Shown: positions 18,655 through 27,931, counted from the first letter of the stretch. The stretch: DNA of 64,000 nucleotides from an uncultured Chitinophaga sp. (GCF_902168175.1 NZ_CABHOU010000059.1:124001-188000); one strand, 5' to 3'. Program-made: numbers and translations. The notes: generated by a model from the letters alone, not told the origin.

Positions 18655-19479
18655 TTACCTTATTGCTTCCACGGCCTTTTTCACACTACCATGCTGCAGC
18701 AGTAATGCTTTGGCGGCATCGTAATCCTGCATGTCCAGTCTTTCCATCAGCATTTTAATGCCACGGTCTACCAGCTTTTCGTTGCTCAGCTGCATGTTCA
18801 CCATTTTATTATCCTCTACCCTGCCCAACTGGATCATTACAGCGGTAGATATCATGTTCAAGACCAGTTTTTGGGCGGTACCGCTTTTCATACGGGTGCT
18901 GCCGGTTACGAATTCAGGGCCTACCACCACTTCGATGGGGAAGTCGGCTTCTGCGGATACGGGAGAGCCCGGGTTGCAGGAAATGCTACCGGTAACGATG
19001 CCACGTTTGCGGCACTCACGGAGGGCATTGATTACGTAAGGCGTGGTACCGCTGGCTGCGATGCCTACCACAACGTCATTATTAGTTATTTCGTATTTCA
19101 GAAGATCTTCCCAGCCCTGTTCGCGGCTGTCTTCCGCAAACTCAACCGCTTTACGGATGGCGCTGTCGCCACCGGCGATGAGACCTATTACCAGGCCGTG
19201 AGGAACACCAAATGTGGGCGGGCATTCTGAGGCATCTACGATACCCAGGCGGCCGCTGGTGCCAGCTCCGAGGTAAAAAAGCCTGCCACCCGACAACATT
19301 TTATCGGAAACGGCGGTAATCAGCTGTTCAATCTGCGGCATGGCCGCCTCCACCGCTACAGGAACGGTTTTGTCTTCGTTATTGATGTTTTTCAATAATT
19401 CCGGTACACTCATTTTCTCCAGGTGCCGGTACTGAGACGGTTGCTCGGTAATTTTTTTAAATTCCATGTTGGATGACAA
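18655..19479 (-). CDS. murQ: N-acetylmuramic acid 6-phosphate etherase
   Basis: MurQ cleaves the lactyl ether of MurNAc-6-phosphate to give GlcNAc-6-phosphate and D-lactate in cell-wall recycling. The 274-residue protein has the SIS-domain phosphosugar site 'YLGAGTSGRLGIVDASECPP' and family motifs 'GGDSAIRKAVEFAEDS', 'VVGIAASGTTPYV' and 'GSTRMKSGTAQKLVLNMIST'. It is slightly shorter than E. coli MurQ (about 298) because the C-terminal helical tail is brief. It lies 57 nt downstream of a BadF-type sugar kinase on the same strand, which probably supplies its substrate. Confidence 0.95.
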   Translation of the reverse strand: MSSNMEFKKITEQPSQYRHLEKMSVPELLKNINNEDKTVPVAVEAAMPQIEQLITAVSDKMLSGGRLFYLGAGTSGRLGIVDASECPPTFGVPHGLVIGLIAGGDSAIRKAVEFAEDSREQGWEDLLKYEITNNDVVVGIAASGTTPYVINALRECRKRGIVTGSISCNPGSPVSAEADFPIEVVVGPEFVTGSTRMKSGTAQKLVLNMISTAVMIQLGRVEDNKMVNMQLSNEKLVDRGIKMLMERLDMQDYDAAKALLLQHGSVKKAVEAIR

Positions 19480-19536
19480 ATGACCGGGATTAATTCCCTG
19501 GTCTCTTTAATATTGATATCAAATAGTTTGCCGGTG

Positions 19537-20391
19537 TTAATCAGCCTGGTGATATGCTACCAGCCCGGCCATAGGACTCTTAATGATCTTACCCAATTGC
19601 AGTTCGTACAGTTGGCATAGCTCTTCCAGTACATCCTTATAATACCAGGCAATACTGCCTGTGAAGTGCAAAGGTACGGTCCAGCTTTGAGGGTATTTAT
19701 AAATATGATTAAAAAAGAACTCGTTTAATCCGTCTTCCAGTATATTTTCTATCATAAAATGCCCCCTGTTCTCGGCCAGGAAGGTCGCAAACGATGCCAG
19801 GTAACGATTGGGCAGCGGTTGGCGGTATACATTATCAAGAATATCGTCTTTGGTGACGTTAAACTTCTGATCGAAGCGAAAACGCAACTCGTCATCAAAT
19901 GTATGATAAAGATAATATTGCAGAATTTTTTTACCTAAGAAAGTTCCGCTTCCCTCATCTCCCAACACATATCCCAGCCCAGGGTTGTTCTTTTCTATCT
20001 CCTTACCATTATAATAGCAGGAATTAGAACCTGTGCCCAGGATGCTGGCTACACCGGGCGAGCGGCCGCAAAGTCCACGTGCAGCGCCCATCAGGTCGTG
20101 CTGTACTTCGTTGGCCGAGTTGGGAAATACCGCATTTAAGGCGTCAAGCACCTTTTGGCTGTTAATCGGGCTTGCACAACCGGTGCCATAGAAGAAAACT
20201 TCGTCTATCGCCGTTCCCGCTGGTAATTGCGGCTGCAGTTCACCGCTAAAAATCCCGGCAATTTGTTCCAAAGTCTGGAAGTATGGGCTGACACCCTGTG
20301 TATGGATAGTAGTCTGGTTTTCTCCGTTCAACAGACACCACTCCGTTTTAGTCGATCCACTGTCTGCTATCAGCTTTGTCTTTGCAGGCAT
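19537..20391 (-). CDS. BadF/BadG/BcrA-type amino-sugar kinase (candidate MurNAc/GlcNAc kinase, MurK-like)
   Basis: A 284-residue actin-fold ATPase. The phosphate-1 loop is 'LIADSGSTKTEWCLL', followed by 'SILGTGSNSCYYNGKEI' (phosphate 2) and 'GYVLGDEGSGTFLGKKILQYY', as in N-acetylglucosamine kinases of the BadF family. In Clostridium and Tannerella, MurK of this family phosphorylates MurNAc (and GlcNAc) next to murQ. Here murQ follows by 57 nt on the same strand. The likely role is therefore phosphorylation of MurNAc released from peptidoglycan. GlcNAc as the main substrate cannot be excluded. Confidence 0.85.
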   Translation of the reverse strand: MPAKTKLIADSGSTKTEWCLLNGENQTTIHTQGVSPYFQTLEQIAGIFSGELQPQLPAGTAIDEVFFYGTGCASPINSQKVLDALNAVFPNSANEVQHDLMGAARGLCGRSPGVASILGTGSNSCYYNGKEIEKNNPGLGYVLGDEGSGTFLGKKILQYYLYHTFDDELRFRFDQKFNVTKDDILDNVYRQPLPNRYLASFATFLAENRGHFMIENILEDGLNEFFFNHIYKYPQSWTVPLHFTGSIAWYYKDVLEELCQLYELQLGKIIKSPMAGLVAYHQAD

Positions 20392-20548
20392 TACTTTGGT
20401 TATTGTTTAGGAAAATTAAATAAGATGAATGGATGATGTTTGCTCGTGAATATGCTATTTTTGTCACAAGTTAAGGAAAACGCTTTCACTAAAGCAAATT
20501 ATAAAACCAGTAACCGGGACCAAACTAAAGCGGTTAATCAAAGTTTTT

Positions 20549-22153
20549 ATGCCGAACAACAGAAGGTTGAATGTATTCTTACCCTTGTTATTTGCGATTG
20601 TACTAGCACTGGGAATGTATCTGGGACACAAAATGCCGGCCGCGAGGAACAGCGATTCTGCCATATTTTTCAGGCAGAATAACAGGGGCACCGTTCAGGA
20701 AGTGCTGGACCTGTTGAAATTCAATTATGTAGATACACTTGATGTAAACGATATACAGCAGGAAGCGATCGAGGGGATGTTAAGTCACCTGGACCCCCAC
20801 TCCATATATATACCACCCGCACAGGTACAGTCAGTGAACGAAGACCTGCAGGGAAACTTTGAAGGTATTGGTGTGGAGTTCAACATCACCAACGATACGG
20901 TGAATGTGGCCGGGGTAATACCGGACGGTCCTTCATCTGCAGCAGGTGTACTTACCGGCGACAAGATCATTAAGGTAGATGACTCGTTGATCGCAGGTAA
21001 GAAAATCACCTCAGAGAACATCCGTAAGCTGCTGCGAGGTCCTAATGGCAGTAAAGTGAAAACCACCATGCTGCGCGATGGACAAACAAAGGACATCGTG
21101 ATCAAAAGAGGACTTATACCATTGCTGAGCGTAGACGCCAGCTATATAGTGGCACCAAGCACCGGTTATATCAAACTGAACAAATTCTCTGAAACCAGTT
21201 ATGACGAATTCCTGGCTGCGGTGCGTAAACTCACCAAACAGGGCATGACCAAACTGATACTCGACCTTCGCCAAAACAATGGCGGACTGTTGGATGCCGC
21301 AACCCGTATTGCCGATGAGGTACTGGAAGACCGGCAGATCATCGTGTACACACAGGGTAAAGCTTATCCACGCCAGGATTATAAAACGCAGAAGCCCGGT
21401 TCATTCGAGAAAGGCGGCCTCGCCGTTCTTACTGATGAAGGCTCCGCCTCTGCGAGTGAAATTCTGGCCGGCGCCATCCAGGACTACGACCGTGGAGTGA
21501 TCATTGGTCGCCGTACTTTCGGCAAAGGCCTGGTACAGGAACCCTTTGAACTCAACAACGGTGGCACCCTGCGCCTTACCATCGCCAGGTACTACCTGCC
21601 ATCCGGCCGCAGTATCCAGAAATCTTACAAAGAAGGGCGTGCCGCTTACGACGAAGACCTGACCGAGCGTTATAACCATGGCGAATTCCTGAACGGCGAC
21701 AGCATCCGCCAGGCCGATACCATGAAATACCAGACAGCCAAAGGCCGTATCGTTTATGGCGGCGGCGGTATTACACCAGACATCTTTATTCCGTTCGATA
21801 CATCGCGTTACTCCTCTGGTTTAACCGAACTGTATACCCGTACGGTACTATCCGACTTTGTATATAATTATTATATTAAACACCGCACACAGTTCGACGG
21901 GTACAAGTCGCCGGAAGACTTTAACAAGCAATTTTCCGTAAGTCCTGACCTGTACAGAGAGTTTCTTGCCTATGCAGAAAAAGAAAATGTGAAGGTAAAA
22001 ACATTAACTTCCAGGGATGAACCCGAGGTTAAGACAAGATTAAAGGCTATGTTTGCAAGACAATTGTGGAGAACGGAAGGCTTTTACCAGGTAAGCAACG
22101 GAAACGACCCGGTAATTAAAAAAGCAATAGAGGAGTTACAAAAGAGCAAGTAA
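20549..22153 (+). CDS. S41 family C-terminal processing peptidase
   Basis: A 534-residue envelope protease. An N-terminal signal anchor (about 8-27) is followed by a helical N-domain, a PDZ domain (about 95-175, 'GNFEGIGVEFNITNDTVNVA', 'AGVLTGDKIIKVDD') and the S41 core. The nucleophile is in 'LTDEGSASASEILAGA' and the general-base Lys in 'RTFGKGLVQ'. CtpA-like proteases trim or degrade periplasmic proteins from the C-terminus. A C-terminal helical extension (about 440-534) is typical of Bacteroidota members. A strong bidirectional terminator follows. Confidence 0.92.
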   Translation: MPNNRRLNVFLPLLFAIVLALGMYLGHKMPAARNSDSAIFFRQNNRGTVQEVLDLLKFNYVDTLDVNDIQQEAIEGMLSHLDPHSIYIPPAQVQSVNEDLQGNFEGIGVEFNITNDTVNVAGVIPDGPSSAAGVLTGDKIIKVDDSLIAGKKITSENIRKLLRGPNGSKVKTTMLRDGQTKDIVIKRGLIPLLSVDASYIVAPSTGYIKLNKFSETSYDEFLAAVRKLTKQGMTKLILDLRQNNGGLLDAATRIADEVLEDRQIIVYTQGKAYPRQDYKTQKPGSFEKGGLAVLTDEGSASASEILAGAIQDYDRGVIIGRRTFGKGLVQEPFELNNGGTLRLTIARYYLPSGRSIQKSYKEGRAAYDEDLTERYNHGEFLNGDSIRQADTMKYQTAKGRIVYGGGGITPDIFIPFDTSRYSSGLTELYTRTVLSDFVYNYYIKHRTQFDGYKSPEDFNKQFSVSPDLYREFLAYAEKENVKVKTLTSRDEPEVKTRLKAMFARQLWRTEGFYQVSNGNDPVIKKAIEELQKSK

Positions 22154-22167
22154 GTACGAACAAGCAT

Positions 22168-22203
22168 AAAAAAGGGAGAAACGATGTCGTTTCTCCCTTT
22201 TTG
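22168..22203. terminator. Bidirectional terminator between the S41 gene and the membrane-protein gene
   Basis: AAAAAAGGGAGAAACGA and its inverse flank a two-base loop, with a T-run on each side, between the convergent stops at 22153 and 22206. Confidence 0.92.
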
Positions 22204-22205
22204 TT

Positions 22206-22640
22206 TTAATAAGCTTCTTTGACTGCCACAACAGCATCTGGTTTAAGATCGTAAAAGATAATACAACCTTCGATCGCCAGGATATAGGCACCATAAATCC
22301 AGAAATTGAACGAGTCGGGCGACATATTGCCCGAGCTCACAGAGATCAGGAAGAAGGGCACATAGGCGTACACGATGCCCAACACCAACAAGATAGCCTT
22401 GATAGTGAATGGATTAGAATAGCGTGCATTGAGCCAGCGGGTAGAGAAGTACAGCAGTACCCATCCCGGAATAGAAAAAAGTGTTCCCCAGATAAAGGCC
22501 AGAGCAACAAACAGCAGTGATACTTCGCTGGTTACGTTAAGTCCTCTTAAAAGCATAAAGGCCATGTAAATCAAGGGAGTGAGTCCGAAGGCTGTAAGCC
22601 ATACGTTTGTAGCGTACTCGAATGAATTGGTACGGTTCAT
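22206..22640 (-). CDS. Small four-helix membrane protein of unknown function
   Basis: This 144-residue protein has four likely membrane helices (about 12-33, 40-66, 82-103 and 112-130) and short loops. No named motif is recognised. It starts 'MNRTNSFEYATNVWLTAFGL'. A TATCTTTG -7 element lies about 100 bp upstream at 22739-22746 with no clear -33 box, so it may have its own promoter. The gene is followed by a shared terminator. Function cannot be inferred from context. Confidence 0.65.
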   Translation of the reverse strand: MNRTNSFEYATNVWLTAFGLTPLIYMAFMLLRGLNVTSEVSLLFVALAFIWGTLFSIPGWVLLYFSTRWLNARYSNPFTIKAILLVLGIVYAYVPFFLISVSSGNMSPDSFNFWIYGAYILAIEGCIIFYDLKPDAVVAVKEAY

Positions 22641-23098
22641 AGGGATTCGTTTTTAGGACTGCGTCAGCAGCCAGTAGGTGTAAAATTCAGGTATACGGTC
22701 TGTTTTAAATCAATAGGTGACTGTCGCCAGTTCAAGTGCAAAGATATGGTGAAAACATAAAATATTAAAGCAGGGGCCGGCTGGGAGGGGTCAGCATTTG
22801 GTTAAGATGAGCGATAAGAAGATATCCTTCAGTTAATTATAGCAGTGTGTGATTTTCGTGTTATAGGAAGAACTGATGGTATTTTAACAAAGGTGTTGGA
22901 GCTACCCCGGAGTGTGGAAAAGAGTATGAAGAGAGCTAGGTTAGAGTGTAGAGCAGAGAGGTAAGATACCATCAAAAAACTAGCTATTGTGATATAAAAG
23001 GCTGTTTATCATCCTGTTGTTCTGACATCAGCGATGAAGATGGCGGGGTGGCGGCAAGGAATTACCACTTGGCAGGATGGATAGGGGTAAGCATTAAA
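22641..23098. other. Intergenic region with no gene seen
   Basis: About 460 nt without a credible coding frame. Apart from a candidate -7 box TATCTTTG (minus strand, 22739-22746) and purine-rich tracts near 22920-22970, no structure was recognised. Confidence 0.5.
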
Positions 23099-23130
23099 CA
23101 AAAATCCCCTCCGCAGGGCGAAGGGGACTA
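23099..23130 (-). terminator. Terminator downstream of the small lipoprotein gene
   Basis: On the minus strand CCCCTTCG pairs with CGGAGGGG (one internal mismatch) around a short loop and is followed by ATTTTTG. Confidence 0.75.
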
Positions 23131-23172
23131 ATACTTCTTGCAAGAAAGTTATCGTAAAACGATTTTTCTTGA

Positions 23173-23373
23173 TTAGTGGTGTGCAGCAGCGCTGTCAGCA
23201 GGAGCAATAGCTGAAGAATCAGTAGCAACTGAAGAATCAGCAGGAGCAGTAACTGGAGCTTCGATTGGAGCAGCAGGAGAATCCAGTTTAGTGGTATCAC
23301 CTGTAGTAGAAGCAGCATTGTTACAAGCAGCGAAAGATGCAGCTGCGAAAGCGAGTACGAATAATTTTTTCAT
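23173..23373 (-). CDS. Small Ala/Ser/Pro-rich lipoprotein
   Basis: A 66-residue predicted lipoprotein. The signal peptide 'MKKLFVLAFAAASFAAC' ends in a lipobox (FAAC) with Cys17. The mature part is about 50 residues of low complexity rich in Ala, Ser, Pro, Asp and Thr, ending in two His. Such short disordered lipoproteins are common in Chitinophagaceae. No function is known to me. It lies between der and a long gene-free stretch, with its own terminator. Confidence 0.7.
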   Translation of the reverse strand: MKKLFVLAFAAASFAACNNAASTTGDTTKLDSPAAPIEAPVTAPADSSVATDSSAIAPADSAAAHH

Positions 23374-23464
23374 GTGATTTTTTAAGTTTAAATCGACGCA
23401 AAGCTATTCAATTTTTTGAATATACAAACTATCAAAAAATATAATAAATAGATTTTAGCCCTAT

Positions 23465-24781
23465 TTATTTTTTGCGGAAGAAGATCTTTACCGGAACACC
23501 TTGGAAATCAAAGTGACTTCTAATCTGGTTTTCCAGGTAATTTCTATATGGCTCCTTAATATCGTCCGGCAGGTTAGCAAAAAAGGCAAAAGCGGGCGTA
23601 TAAGTCGGCAATTGTGTTACATATTTAATTTTGATAGGTGTACCACGGACTACAGGTGGCTTGTATGACTCTATCGCCTTGAGCATCACGTCGTTAAGCT
23701 TAGAAGTAGGGATTTTCTTCACCCTATTTTCAGCCACCTGCAGAGCCACTTCGATAGCCTTGAAGATACGCTGCTTTTCAGGTACAGAGGTAAAGATGAT
23801 GGGCACATCCACGAATGGGGCCATCCTTTTCTTCAATTCCTTTTCATAGTCGCGGGCAGAGTTGGTTTCCTTATCATCTACCAGGTCCCACTTATTAACC
23901 AGCACTACGAGGCCTTTACCTTTACGGGCGGCCAGGCTGAAGATGCTAAGGTCCTGAGCGGTAATGCCCTTTTCGGCATCCAGTAGCAGCAGGCAAACAT
24001 CAGCCTCATCCATAGCACGGATCGCGCGGATCACGGAGTAGAACTCCAGGTCTTCGTGCACTTTAGACTTACGACGGATACCAGCGGTATCGATCAGTAT
24101 AAAGTCCTTCTGGAACATCTTATAGCGGGTATGAATGGTATCTCTTGTTGTACCGGCAATGTCGGATACAATGTTACGCTCCTCGCCTATCAGTGCATTA
24201 AGGAGCGATGATTTACCGACATTCGGCTGACCGATGATCGCTATTTTAGGGATTTCGCCTGTTTCTTCGGGGGCATCAAGATCGTCTGTGTAATGTGACA
24301 CTACATCGTCGAGCAGTTCGCCGGTACCGCTACCGGTGATAGAAGACAGGAAGTGCGTGTGTTCAAAACCGAGGCTGTAAAACTCGGTAGCGTCCAGTTG
24401 GCGTTCTCCATTGTCTACTTTATTCACTACAACGTAAACAGGCTTGTCTGTACGACGCAGCAGGTCGGCCATGCTGGCGTCGAGGTCAGTGATGCCGGTG
24501 GTCACATCGCACATGAAGAGGATCACATTCGCCTCATTCATGGCTACTGTTACCTGCTTGCGGATCTCACGCTCAAATATATCATCACTACCGACAACGA
24601 AACCGCCGGTATCTATTACGTTAAACGTTTTGCCGTTCCAGTCTGCCACGCCATATTGCCTGTCGCGCGTAACACCGCTAAAATCGTCTACAATTGCTTT
24701 TCTTTGCTCGAGCAGACGATTAAACAGCGTAGATTTACCCACATTCGGACGTCCAACAATAGCTACAGTAAAACCAGCCAT
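23465..24781 (-). CDS. der: Ribosome biogenesis GTPase Der (EngA)
   Basis: A 438-residue double GTPase needed for 50S ribosome assembly. The first G domain has 'GRPNVGKSTLFNRL' and DTGG, the second has 'GQPNVGKSSLLNAL', DTAG and NKWD. A C-terminal KH-like domain (about 350-438) ends in 'GVPVKIFFRKK'. The length is standard. It sits 29 nt downstream of era on the same strand, so the two ribosome-assembly GTPases probably share a transcript. Confidence 0.97.
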   Translation of the reverse strand: MAGFTVAIVGRPNVGKSTLFNRLLEQRKAIVDDFSGVTRDRQYGVADWNGKTFNVIDTGGFVVGSDDIFEREIRKQVTVAMNEANVILFMCDVTTGITDLDASMADLLRRTDKPVYVVVNKVDNGERQLDATEFYSLGFEHTHFLSSITGSGTGELLDDVVSHYTDDLDAPEETGEIPKIAIIGQPNVGKSSLLNALIGEERNIVSDIAGTTRDTIHTRYKMFQKDFILIDTAGIRRKSKVHEDLEFYSVIRAIRAMDEADVCLLLLDAEKGITAQDLSIFSLAARKGKGLVVLVNKWDLVDDKETNSARDYEKELKKRMAPFVDVPIIFTSVPEKQRIFKAIEVALQVAENRVKKIPTSKLNDVMLKAIESYKPPVVRGTPIKIKYVTQLPTYTPAFAFFANLPDDIKEPYRNYLENQIRSHFDFQGVPVKIFFRKK

Positions 24782-24810
24782 GGTATTAATTCTTTTAAAT
24801 TTTCAGTTAA

Positions 24811-25686
24811 TCAGCTAAATCCGTATTCTTTCAAATACGTATCATTATCGCGCCATTTATTGCGCACTTTTACAAACAGTTCAAGGAACACTTTACGTCC
24901 GATGAATGCTTCTATATCTTTTCTGGCCTGTGTTCCCAGTTCACGGATAGATTTACCACCGGCACCGAGGATGATCGCTTTCTGCGTTTCGCGTGTAACG
25001 ATGATCTCTGCGGTTATCTTGGTAAGTGTGTCCTTTTCCTGGAACTGTGTAACGACCACGGTTGTGTGATAAGGGATTTCCTCATCATACAGATAAAATA
25101 TTTTTTCACGCACCATTTCCGCTACGAAGAAGCGGGTGGAACGGTCTGTCAGTGTATCTTCCGGATAAAACGGTTCGCTTTCGGGCAGGAAAGAAACGAT
25201 CGCTTCTTTCAAGTCCTTCAGGTTCTTTTTCTGCATAGCAGAGATGAACAGGATCGTTTTAGCTTTGCCCCATGCCTTGCATTTTTCGTGCAATGCTTCA
25301 ATCTCTTCCTTGCTCAATACATCCATTTTGTTGATCACCAGGATAAGGGATGGCGCTTTGAGTTTAAGTTCAGCGAACATCTCCAGGCTTTCGTCCACGT
25401 TATCACGTGGGTCGATCATGAGCAGGGCAACATCTGCATCTTCGAGCGCCGACTTTACCGCTCCCATCATACGTTCGTGGAGTTTGTATTTAGGATCGAT
25501 GATGCCAGGGGTATCTGAGAACACGATCTGGTAGCCAGGCTCGGTAACAACGGCTGTGATGCGGTGCCTGGTGGTTTGCACCTTTGGCGACACAATAGCC
25601 AGCTTTTCGCCCAGCAAAGCGTTCAGCAGGGTACTCTTACCTGCATTAGGCTTACCGAAAATGTTTACAAATCCCGCACGGTGCAT
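24811..25686 (-). CDS. era: GTPase Era
   Basis: A 291-residue GTPase that binds the 3' end of 16S rRNA during small-subunit maturation. The G domain has 'GKPNAGKSTLLNALLGEKLA', 'DTPGI' and 'NKMD'. The C-terminal KH domain contains 'ETQKAIILGAGGKSIRELGT', the RNA-binding GxxG segment. It is immediately upstream of der (29 nt), probably co-transcribed. Confidence 0.97.
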   Translation of the reverse strand: MHRAGFVNIFGKPNAGKSTLLNALLGEKLAIVSPKVQTTRHRITAVVTEPGYQIVFSDTPGIIDPKYKLHERMMGAVKSALEDADVALLMIDPRDNVDESLEMFAELKLKAPSLILVINKMDVLSKEEIEALHEKCKAWGKAKTILFISAMQKKNLKDLKEAIVSFLPESEPFYPEDTLTDRSTRFFVAEMVREKIFYLYDEEIPYHTTVVVTQFQEKDTLTKITAEIIVTRETQKAIILGAGGKSIRELGTQARKDIEAFIGRKVFLELFVKVRNKWRDNDTYLKEYGFS

Positions 25687-25796
25687 GTTGGTTATTTAAG
25701 TTGATGAGTTATATGGAAAAGACGGGGATAACAACTTGTAACTCCAGCCCACAATGGATGTATTTCTTTTGCAAAGATCCTTGAATCATTCCAAAT

Positions 25797-25826
25797 AAAA
25801 AAAGCCGAAACAAGTTCGGCTTTTTT
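25797..25826. terminator. Terminator downstream of the tRNA gene
   Basis: AAAAAAAGCCGAA and TTCGGCTTTTTT form a stem with a short loop and T-runs on both strands, 9 nt past the tRNA 3' end on the minus strand. Confidence 0.9.
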
Positions 25827-25834
25827 CTCTTCTG

Positions 25835-25906
<72 letters not shown>

Positions 25907-25915
25907 ATGTGGATG

Positions 25916-25946
25916 CAAATATAGGTTGATTTTCATTGCTGCCAAA
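25916..25946 (-). promoter_or_regulatory. Bacteroidota-type promoter for tRNA-fMet
   Basis: On the minus strand TTTG (plus 25943-25946), 19 bp, then TATATTTG (plus 25916-25923), ending 10 bp before the mature tRNA. Full consensus match. Confidence 0.8.
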
Positions 25947-26390
25947 TCTTTCTTTAAAAAAAACAGAACGGCATCTTTACATCATTGTCTGAAACTCTTT
26001 ACTACAAAGGCTTACAGCGATCAAATATTTTTTTACAAAAACTTAATACGCATTACTTCGCTTGAATAATTGTTTCGATTATCAATGTGTAAGTGGTACA
26101 AAATCGGTGTCTGTTTAGCGAATGAAATATGAAAATATTTTTAATACAATTGATATGGGGCGTGTTGATTACTCAATGTTTTTGTTTTCTGAACAACGGT
26201 GGAATAGTTTGCCGTGAGGCCGGTAGAGATATCTTATCAAAAGGCGGATATATAACAAAAGTAAAAATGCAGCAAACACATGTTAACTAGCGAGATGGGC
26301 ACAACTGCCTGATGCGATGACACAGATCTGCGGCTCAACTGTTTTTCCAATGATGAAAAAGTTGCCCGGAAATGATTCTGAAACAGAAAC
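25947..26390. other. AT-rich intergenic region with no gene seen
   Basis: Between the tRNA promoter and the tandem repeat. No credible coding frame, RNA gene or terminator was recognised. Confidence 0.5.
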
Positions 26391-27040
26391 GAGTGACAGC
26401 ACACGTTGTATCCACCCTTCGAATTAATTAGCAGAACCTACTAATAGCGTTACTACCGTTGAAGTAGTTGATCTTTTGTTTAGAATATGAAACTGAGTTG
26501 AGTGATGGCACACGTTGTATCCACCTTCTAATGAATTAGCAGAACCTACTAACAGCGTTAGTGCCGCTGAAGTAGTTGATCTTTTGTTTAGAATCTGAAA
26601 CTGAGTTGAGTGATGGCACACGTTCTATCCACCTTCGAATGAATTAGCAGAACTCTACTAATATCGTTACTGCCGTTGAAGTAGTTGATCTTTTGTTTAG
26701 AATCTGAAACTGAGTTGAGTGATGGCACACGTTGTATCCACCTTCTAATGAATTAGCAGAACTCTACTAATATCGTTACTGCCGTTGAAGTAGTTGATCT
26801 TTTGTTTAGAATCTGAAACTGAGTTGAGTGATGGCACACGTTGTATCCACCTTCGAATGAATTAGCAGAACCTACTGATAGCGTTACTGCCGTTGAAGTA
26901 GTTGATCTTTTGTTTAGAATCTGAAACTGAATTGAGTGATGGCACACATTGTATGCACCTTCGAATGAATTAGCAAAACCCACCAATAACGTCACCGTCG
27001 TTGAAAGCAGTTAATCTTTAGGTTTATAATGTCGGTATAT
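26391..27040. repeat. Tandem repeat, six units of 108-109 bp
   Basis: Units begin with GAGTGA(t/c)(g/a)GCACACGTT at 26391, 26500, 26608, 26717, 26826 and 26934, giving periods of 109, 108, 109, 109 and 108. Units are nearly identical over their whole length, including GTTACTGCCGTTGAAGTAGT. The last copy is more diverged. Further decayed copies of the segment around 'CTACTACCGCTGAAGT' occur near 27077 and 27163. The extra base in some units breaks any reading frame, so it is judged non-coding. Confidence 0.92.
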
Positions 27041-27294
27041 ACACCGCACATAAAGATATAGGCTGAAGCTCCCAGCAGCGCTACTACCGCTGAAGTGAGT
27101 GACTGTAAGATTTACAGTACGATATATACACCGCCTGGATGGATAACTGAACGTTTGCCCAAGGTAGTTGCAGCCGCTTAAGTGAGTGACACAACGGCGG
27201 CTGAATAGAGACCAAATGCCTGTTCCCCCATCTTTCAAACTATTCAACATTCAACCATAAAGCGAAGCATCCTCATCCGGCGGTGTATACTTTA
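27034..27294. repeat. Three copies of the TATACACCGC / GCGGTGTATA motif
   Basis: GGTATATACACCGC at 27034-27047, ATATATACACCGCC at 27122-27135 and, reversed, CGGCGGTGTATACTTTA ending at 27294. They share exact 13- to 14-mers with 3274-3287 and 8545-8557. Function unknown. Confidence 0.6.
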
Positions 27295-27346
27295 TTCTTC
27301 ACTTTACATAGTTGCGCTATTAGTACGTTCAACAGTACAGACGTTT

Positions 27347-27396
27347 TCAAAAAAGGCAACAGTAATTGAAACACGTTACCATGCTTCAATTACTGT
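27347..27396 (-). terminator. Terminator of ssb
   Basis: ACAGTAATTGAA and its exact inverse form a 12-bp stem with a 14-nt loop. On the minus strand it is followed by TGCCTTTTTTG, just after the ssb stop at 27407. Confidence 0.8.
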
Positions 27397-27406
27397 ACCG
27401 CTGATG

Positions 27407-27799
27407 TTAGAATGGTAAATCATCGGCTGTTTGCGGCCCATAAGCTACGGCTTGTTCTGGTTGTACCAGACCATCTCCATCACGTTTACTACCGCCAACA
27501 AGGCTTAACTTGTTTACCAATACCCTTAGCGCAGCACCGGCGCTGCCGTCCTTTGCAATGTAAGCTTCAACCCGTGGATTGCCCTCAATGTACACCTGCA
27601 CACCTTGTGTGAGGTACGGACCCACGTTGGGCTGGTTCCACAGCGCACAATCGGCCCATATGGTACGCTCACAAGGTTTACCAAGTGCATCTTTAAAGCG
27701 CTCGTTATAAGCAACACTAAAGTTAAGTACACTTTTACCACTTACTTCTTTTAAAACGGCATTTTGGCCCAAATGCCCAATCATCTGAAATTTGATCAT
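27407..27799 (-). CDS. ssb: Single-stranded DNA-binding protein
   Basis: A 130-residue OB-fold protein with the SSB pattern: 'MIKFQMIGHLGQNAVLKEV', 'SVAYNERF' and the 'RTIWADCALWNQ' strand. It ends in an acidic tip, 'ADDLPF', that recruits partner proteins in known SSBs. It is somewhat divergent ('VLNFSVAYNERFKDALGKPC') and short, like accessory SSBs in Bacteroidota, so it may not be the only copy. It protects ssDNA in replication and repair. It lies alone, with its own terminator. Confidence 0.88.
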   Translation of the reverse strand: MIKFQMIGHLGQNAVLKEVSGKSVLNFSVAYNERFKDALGKPCERTIWADCALWNQPNVGPYLTQGVQVYIEGNPRVEAYIAKDGSAGAALRVLVNKLSLVGGSKRDGDGLVQPEQAVAYGPQTADDLPF

Positions 27800-27923
27800 T
27801 GGATATGATATTAAAGGTTAACGAATAAAAAAATCTGGGCTTCTTTTTGTGCGGGGGAATATGAAGTTAAGTAATTCTCAGAAGCCGCAAAATATTTTTT
27901 CCGTTTTTTTATTTATCCAGTGC

Positions 27924-27931
27924 TACCTTTG
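27924..27931 (+). promoter_or_regulatory. Candidate -7 element upstream of the TPP riboswitch
   Basis: TACCTTTG fits TAnnTTTG. The -33 position is only T-rich without a clear TTTG. Transcription starting near 27938 would include the riboswitch. Confidence 0.45.

Noticed and set aside
23094-23318. Leu-rich 74-residue membrane peptide overlapping the small lipoprotein
   Set aside because: It is a frame-shifted reading of the Ala/Ser-rich lipoprotein codons, which have a convincing signal peptide and lipobox.
26424-26995. Repeat-encoded protein on the minus strand (36-residue repeat)
   Set aside because: 108 is a multiple of three, but several units are 109 bp, so the frame breaks after one or two units. 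There is no signal peptide or upstream promoter.
26391-27040. CRISPR array
   Set aside because: The whole 108-109 bp unit is repeated, with no variable spacers, and no cas genes are nearby.
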